This document shows positions 6,315 through 8,372 of a stretch of DNA of 8,372 bases, piece by piece. The notes under the pieces were generated by a model, which was not told where the DNA came from, searched no databases, and worked only from the letters and a program-made list of their open reading frames with translations. Position 1 is the first letter of the stretch. Each line of letters begins with the position of its first letter. Origin of the DNA: an uncultured Chloroflexota bacterium (GTDB taxonomy: Bacteria > Chloroflexota > Anaerolineae > Anaerolineales > Villigracilaceae); NCBI GenBank assembly GCA_903837815.1, contig CAILWD010000667.1, positions 1 through 8,372 on the forward strand, in the 5' to 3' direction. The position numbers and the translations under genes were made by a program.

Positions 6315-6422
6315 CCGTGATTTGTACACGGATTACACAGGTTACACGGAGAAGAACGGATTTTTTCAATAAAAAATCCGTGTATGTCTGTGAAATCCGT
6401 GTTCGAAAGGTTTTAATCACGG
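6315..6422. repeat. 108-bp imperfect palindrome built from ACACGGATT-like units
   Basis: The ends CCGTGATT (6315-6322) and AATCACGG (6415-6422) are perfect inverted copies. They share the centre (6368.5) of the core stem ACGGATTTTTT (6356-6366) / AAAAAATCCGT (6371-6381) with its CAAT loop. Between them lie ACACGGATT, ACACAGGTT and ACACGGAGA (6326-6334, 6335-6343, 6344-6352) on the left. Degenerate complements lie on the right, for example AATCCGTGT at 6394-6402. No flanking target duplication and no transposase are seen. Such ACACGGATTACACAG-type stretches are familiar to me from Anaerolineae intergenic regions (recollection). It could be read into the radA leader from upstream transcription. 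Confidence 0.8.
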
Positions 6423-6517
6423 GAACTCCTAGAGGCCCTGAGATTTCAGAGATGGTGATTTGAGTTTACGCATCGCCAAACAAAGCCTGCCAGGCGCGGT
6501 ATTAAGCCCCTGAATCA

Positions 6518-6546
6518 ACTTCGGAAGTCTTCAAGACTTCCGAAGT
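6518..6546. repeat. Perfect 29-bp palindrome after the 142-residue gene
   Basis: ACTTCGGAAGTCTT (6518-6531), a single C (6532), and AAGACTTCCGAAGT (6533-6546) make a 14-1-14 palindrome, the same geometry as 3826-3854. Allowing one bulge (6547), TCA/TGA at 6515-6517 and 6548-6550 extends the stem to 17 bp. It lies 10 nt past the stop of the minus-strand gene, where a terminator would sit. However, no U tract follows on the minus strand, so it is either a dispersed repeat or a 3'-end-protecting hairpin. Confidence 0.88.
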
Positions 6547-6556
6547 CTGAATTTAG

Positions 6557-6985
6557 CTACTCCCCTTCGTCTCCGCCGCCGGCGCTGCCGGGTTGTTCGA
6601 CGCGGATCACTTCGCCGTGATAGTTGACGATGACTTTGAATCCCATCATGCCGAGATAGGCGCGCATCTCTTCAGGGAAGCCGGTCTTCATCAGCGATTC
6701 GAACTGCTTGTCGATGTTCTTCAACTGCTGTTCGATCATCGCCTTCGAGAAGGGGTCGTTCTGTCCCAGCATTTTGGCGGTCTGCTCCGAGATGAAGTCT
6801 TCGCTGCCTTTCATCACGTCTGCGATCTGGGCGAGGACGGCGCGATCCACCTGCCCGGCGGGAATGTGGTGACGGAAACCGGCGTCGTTCACCACGTAGC
6901 AGGGTTCCGCGCCGATGAAGCCGGTTTCGACAGGGTTGCCGAGTTCATCGAGGACAAGCCCGGCAAAGAGGGGCTGGCTGGGCAT
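6557..6985 (-). CDS. Hypothetical protein, 142 residues, adjacent to a LURP-one-like gene
   Basis: I do not recognise a named family. Residues 5-42 look like short beta strands with turns (LVLDELGNPVETGFIG, CYVVNDAGFRHHIP). Residues 46-103 look largely helical and charged (AQIADVMKGSEDFISEQTAK, MIEQQLKNIDKQFESLMK). Residues 107-130 are a further strand-like part (MGFKVIVNYHGEVIRVE), followed by a Gly/acidic tail (SAGGGDEGE). There is no signal peptide or membrane segment, so it is probably cytoplasmic. ATG 6985 lies 2 nt after the stop of the upstream gene with only a poor Shine-Dalgarno, which points to translational coupling with the LURP-one-like protein and a shared function. Codon use resembles the neighbours, and the tidy, domain-like sequence argues that it is real. 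Confidence 0.8.
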   Translation of the reverse strand: MPSQPLFAGLVLDELGNPVETGFIGAEPCYVVNDAGFRHHIPAGQVDRAVLAQIADVMKGSEDFISEQTAKMLGQNDPFSKAMIEQQLKNIDKQFESLMKTGFPEEMRAYLGMMGFKVIVNYHGEVIRVEQPGSAGGGDEGE

Positions 6986-6987
6986 GA

Positions 6988-7563
6988 TTAGCTCTGTCGT
7001 CCTTCCACGGCGGCAAGCAGGATGGCGGCGGCGAGACCGAGGCGGCGATCCAACCGATGGTTAACATCCATGCTGAAGTCCACGTTCAACTCGTAGGTGA
7101 AGGGGTTGAAGTTTTGTTTCAAATCCGCCACGCGGTCTGCACCAAAGAGGATGTCATAATTTTGGGGGACGAGGTTGCTGAGGAAGCGGCGCAGCAATGC
7201 CAGCCCCATGCTGTCTTCGACCAGTTTGCCGATGACATTGTCGCCTGCGTCCAAAACCTCCCACTCGTCGCGCAGCATCGATGCCCAGCCCTTGCGCCGC
7301 AACGCGCCGACCTTCTGTCCCAGGGCGGTATCCACCACGTCGTAGGCGGCGGAGAAATCCACGATCTGCCGCGCCTTGATCATCAAAACTTCCTGCGACT
7401 TGCGCTCATCGGCGTACACGCGGATATCCTCGCGCAGTTTGAACATCTTCTGCTCGCTGAATAGCAGGAGCCGCCCGGAGGGGTCGAAGAAGCGGAATTT
7501 TCCCGTCAGCGCAAAGACCTGGCGCTTGAGCACGTATTGGTTGAGTTGAAAGGCTGGGTTCAT
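6988..7563 (-). CDS. LURP-one-related / phospholipid scramblase-like (tubby-like fold) protein
   Basis: The 191-residue protein resembles bacterial LURP-one-related (LOR, DUF567) proteins, which share the twelve-stranded tubby/scramblase barrel with a central helix. Their biochemical role in bacteria is not settled. Supporting features are the N-terminal NQYVLKRQVFALTGKFRFFDPSGRLL (alternating strand pattern with a DPSG turn), SEQKMFKLREDIRVYADE (36-53), LMIKARQIVDFSAAYDVVD (60-78) and WEVLDAGDNVIGKLVED (101-117). It ends with a hydrophobic C-terminal helix GLAAAILLAAVE (176-187), as expected for the buried helix of this fold. ATG 7563 has AAGGAG at 7569-7574, 5 nt away. The gene is followed after 2 nt by the 142-residue gene. 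The family call is by pattern memory; a structure prediction would settle it. Confidence 0.65.
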   Translation of the reverse strand: MNPAFQLNQYVLKRQVFALTGKFRFFDPSGRLLLFSEQKMFKLREDIRVYADERKSQEVLMIKARQIVDFSAAYDVVDTALGQKVGALRRKGWASMLRDEWEVLDAGDNVIGKLVEDSMGLALLRRFLSNLVPQNYDILFGADRVADLKQNFNPFTYELNVDFSMDVNHRLDRRLGLAAAILLAAVEGRQS

Positions 7564-7568
7564 TTTTT

Positions 7569-7574
7569 CTCCTT
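7569..7574 (-). promoter_or_regulatory. Strong Shine-Dalgarno of the LURP-one-like gene
   Basis: On the minus strand AAGGAG (complement of 7569-7574) precedes ATG 7563 by 5 nt. It fixes the start and contrasts with the weak site of the following gene, consistent with coupled translation of the pair. Confidence 0.75.
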
Positions 7575-7596
7575 GATAAATTTTGAATGTAAAGTT

Positions 7597-7647
7597 CGTC
7601 CTGAGCGAAGTCGAAGGACGCTTGTTCTTACGATTCGACTTCGCTCA
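7597..7647. repeat. Inverted repeat in the gap between the transpeptidase and LURP-one-like genes
   Basis: TGAGCGAAGTCGAA (7602-7615) and TTCGACTTCGCTCA (7634-7647) are a perfect 14-bp inverted repeat with an 18-nt spacer. The left copy also sits in a local hairpin CGTCCT (7597-7602) / AGGACG (7615-7620). The motif CGTCCTGAGCGAAGTCGAAG is one I remember as a common dispersed intergenic repeat in Chloroflexota and other environmental genomes. No U tract follows in either direction, so this is a repeat rather than a clear terminator. Confidence 0.8.
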
Positions 7648-7685
7648 CACTGTCTCGACGCTCTTTCGGAAGCGCGAAGGGTGAT

Positions 7686-8372
7686 TTACACAATCTGCAC
7701 TTTCGTCCCTTCGCCGGGCAGGTGCAGGTAATCCTCTCCAATTGGGACGTAGGGACGAGTCCAGCGGTAGATCCATTTCGCGTCTTCCGAAGGCAGGTTG
7801 ACGCAGCCATGGCTGCGCGGACGTCCGTAATCATTGTGCCAGTATGTGCCGTGAAAGGCGTGGCCGTAGCCGGTGAAGAAGGTACACCACGGCACGCCGG
7901 GCAGGTCGTAGTGAGTTTTCACCTCCTCATCCTGGTTGTGCATGTGGACGGAAGGTCCCTTGTGGTAGGTGAGGAATTCCCCCGCCGGGGTACGCGTCCC
8001 CTTGCCGCCGCTGGAGCAGCGCGATGAGAAGACCATCTTGTCGCCTTCGAAGGCAGTCACCATCTGCGTAGACAAATCCACGTGGATGAGTTTCTCGGAT
8101 TCAGGGACATCCGGGGAAAGTTGTGTCAATTCTTCGTCGAGGATGATCCGCATGTTGTGGCTGGGGACGTAGACGGTCAGGTCTTTCTCGTTGTCGAAGA
8201 CTTCGTACCAGACGCTTTTTTCTTCGCGGGTGACGACGGTTTTCATCACCCAATGGACGCTTCCGTAATAGAGACGATAGCCTTTCCTTCCAAGCGCGCG
8301 CGGGGTGAGGCGGGTCTCGCTGACCGGCACAGTAATCTGGCCCAGTTGCCCGGCGGCGGAGATTTGATACAC
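7686..8372 (-). CDS. L,D-transpeptidase (YkuD domain), C-terminal part (5' end outside window)
   Basis: YkuD enzymes form 3-3 or related cross-links in peptidoglycan, or attach proteins to it, outside the membrane. The 228 visible codons read in from the right edge; the edge GTG codon cannot be taken as a start. The catalytic domain spans about 96-228, opening with HVDLSTQMVTAFEGDKMVFS and SSGGKGTRTPAGEF. It carries the signature HGTYWHNDYGRPRSHGCVN (174-192) with conserved His174, His188 and catalytic Cys190. The preceding part (about 10-90) is not a named domain to me but looks beta-rich. The signal peptide or anchor expected for export would be beyond the window. Chloroflexota are generally described as single-membraned with reduced or unusual walls, so its substrate is uncertain. 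The gap to the LURP-one-like gene is 122 bp, and co-transcription is possible but not shown. Confidence 0.93.
   Translation of the reverse strand: MYQISAAGQLGQITVPVSETRLTPRALGRKGYRLYYGSVHWVMKTVVTREEKSVWYEVFDNEKDLTVYVPSHNMRIILDEELTQLSPDVPESEKLIHVDLSTQMVTAFEGDKMVFSSRCSSGGKGTRTPAGEFLTYHKGPSVHMHNQDEEVKTHYDLPGVPWCTFFTGYGHAFHGTYWHNDYGRPRSHGCVNLPSEDAKWIYRWTRPYVPIGEDYLHLPGEGTKVQIV

Larger units (their letters stand above)
6230..6556. other. 327-bp gap without a gene between the 142-residue ORF and radA
   Basis: Reading from the radA side, it holds an AT-rich radA upstream region (about 6240-6300), a 108-bp imperfect palindrome (6315-6422), a stretch with no pattern I can name (6423-6517, containing only a 5-bp GCCTG/CAGGC mini-palindrome at 6485-6495), and a perfect 29-bp palindrome (6518-6546). 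The plus-strand ORF through part of it runs out of the antisense of radA and shows no protein-like features. Confidence 0.7.

Noticed and set aside
6315..6422. Insertion sequence or standard MITE
   Set aside because: No transposase and no target-site duplication next to 6315 or 6422; internal tandem 9-mers do not fit a simple MITE.
7575..7633. A sigma-70 type promoter for the LURP-one-like gene
   Set aside because: A TACATT-like hexamer exists on the minus strand, but no matching -35 hexamer at 16-18 bp; too weak to report.

Overview
The window most resembles a chromosomal segment from a Chloroflexota bacterium, probably of the class Anaerolineae. This rests on the protein flavour (a CimA-type synthase among leu genes, a LURP-one/scramblase-like protein, a soluble-looking L,D-transpeptidase) and on the style of the intergenic palindromes. 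It is a recollection-based inference, not a database result.

Positions 1-4795 (+ strand) hold the end of a branched-chain amino acid operon: the 3' part of leuC, then leuD, cimA (citramalate synthase), leuB and ilvE. The gaps between genes are 52-76 bp. Together these genes can convert a 2-alkylmalate to the 2-oxoacid and then transaminate it. CimA feeds LeuCDB with citramalate for the isoleucine route, and the same LeuCDB enzymes serve leucine synthesis. IlvE performs the last step for Leu, Ile and Val. The operon ends at a strong hairpin terminator (4804-4839), which also sits directly behind the convergent radA gene.

Positions 4838-6229 (- strand) encode RadA, a complete zinc-finger/RecA-like/Lon-like DNA repair protein. 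The 327-bp gap 6230-6556 holds a possible radA promoter, a 108-bp imperfect palindrome and a clean 29-bp palindrome. Positions 6557-7563 (- strand) hold two adjacent genes separated by 2 nt: a LURP-one-related/scramblase-like protein and a 142-residue protein I do not recognise. Positions 7686-8372 (- strand) hold the C-terminal part of a YkuD-type L,D-transpeptidase that runs off the right edge.

The most unusual aspect is non-coding. Each of the four internal junctions of the leu/ilv operon carries a self-complementary element. Two junctions share an octamer-based repeat (units like GTAAACAG), one has a repeat built from GAGAATAG/AAACTAG units, and one has a perfect 29-bp GC-rich palindrome. 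Similar elements occur upstream of radA, after the 142-residue gene, and between the transpeptidase and the LURP-one gene. Two operon genes have stop codons inside or touching repeat units. cimA has no Shine-Dalgarno sequence next to its start, but a GGAG lies just beyond the hairpin.
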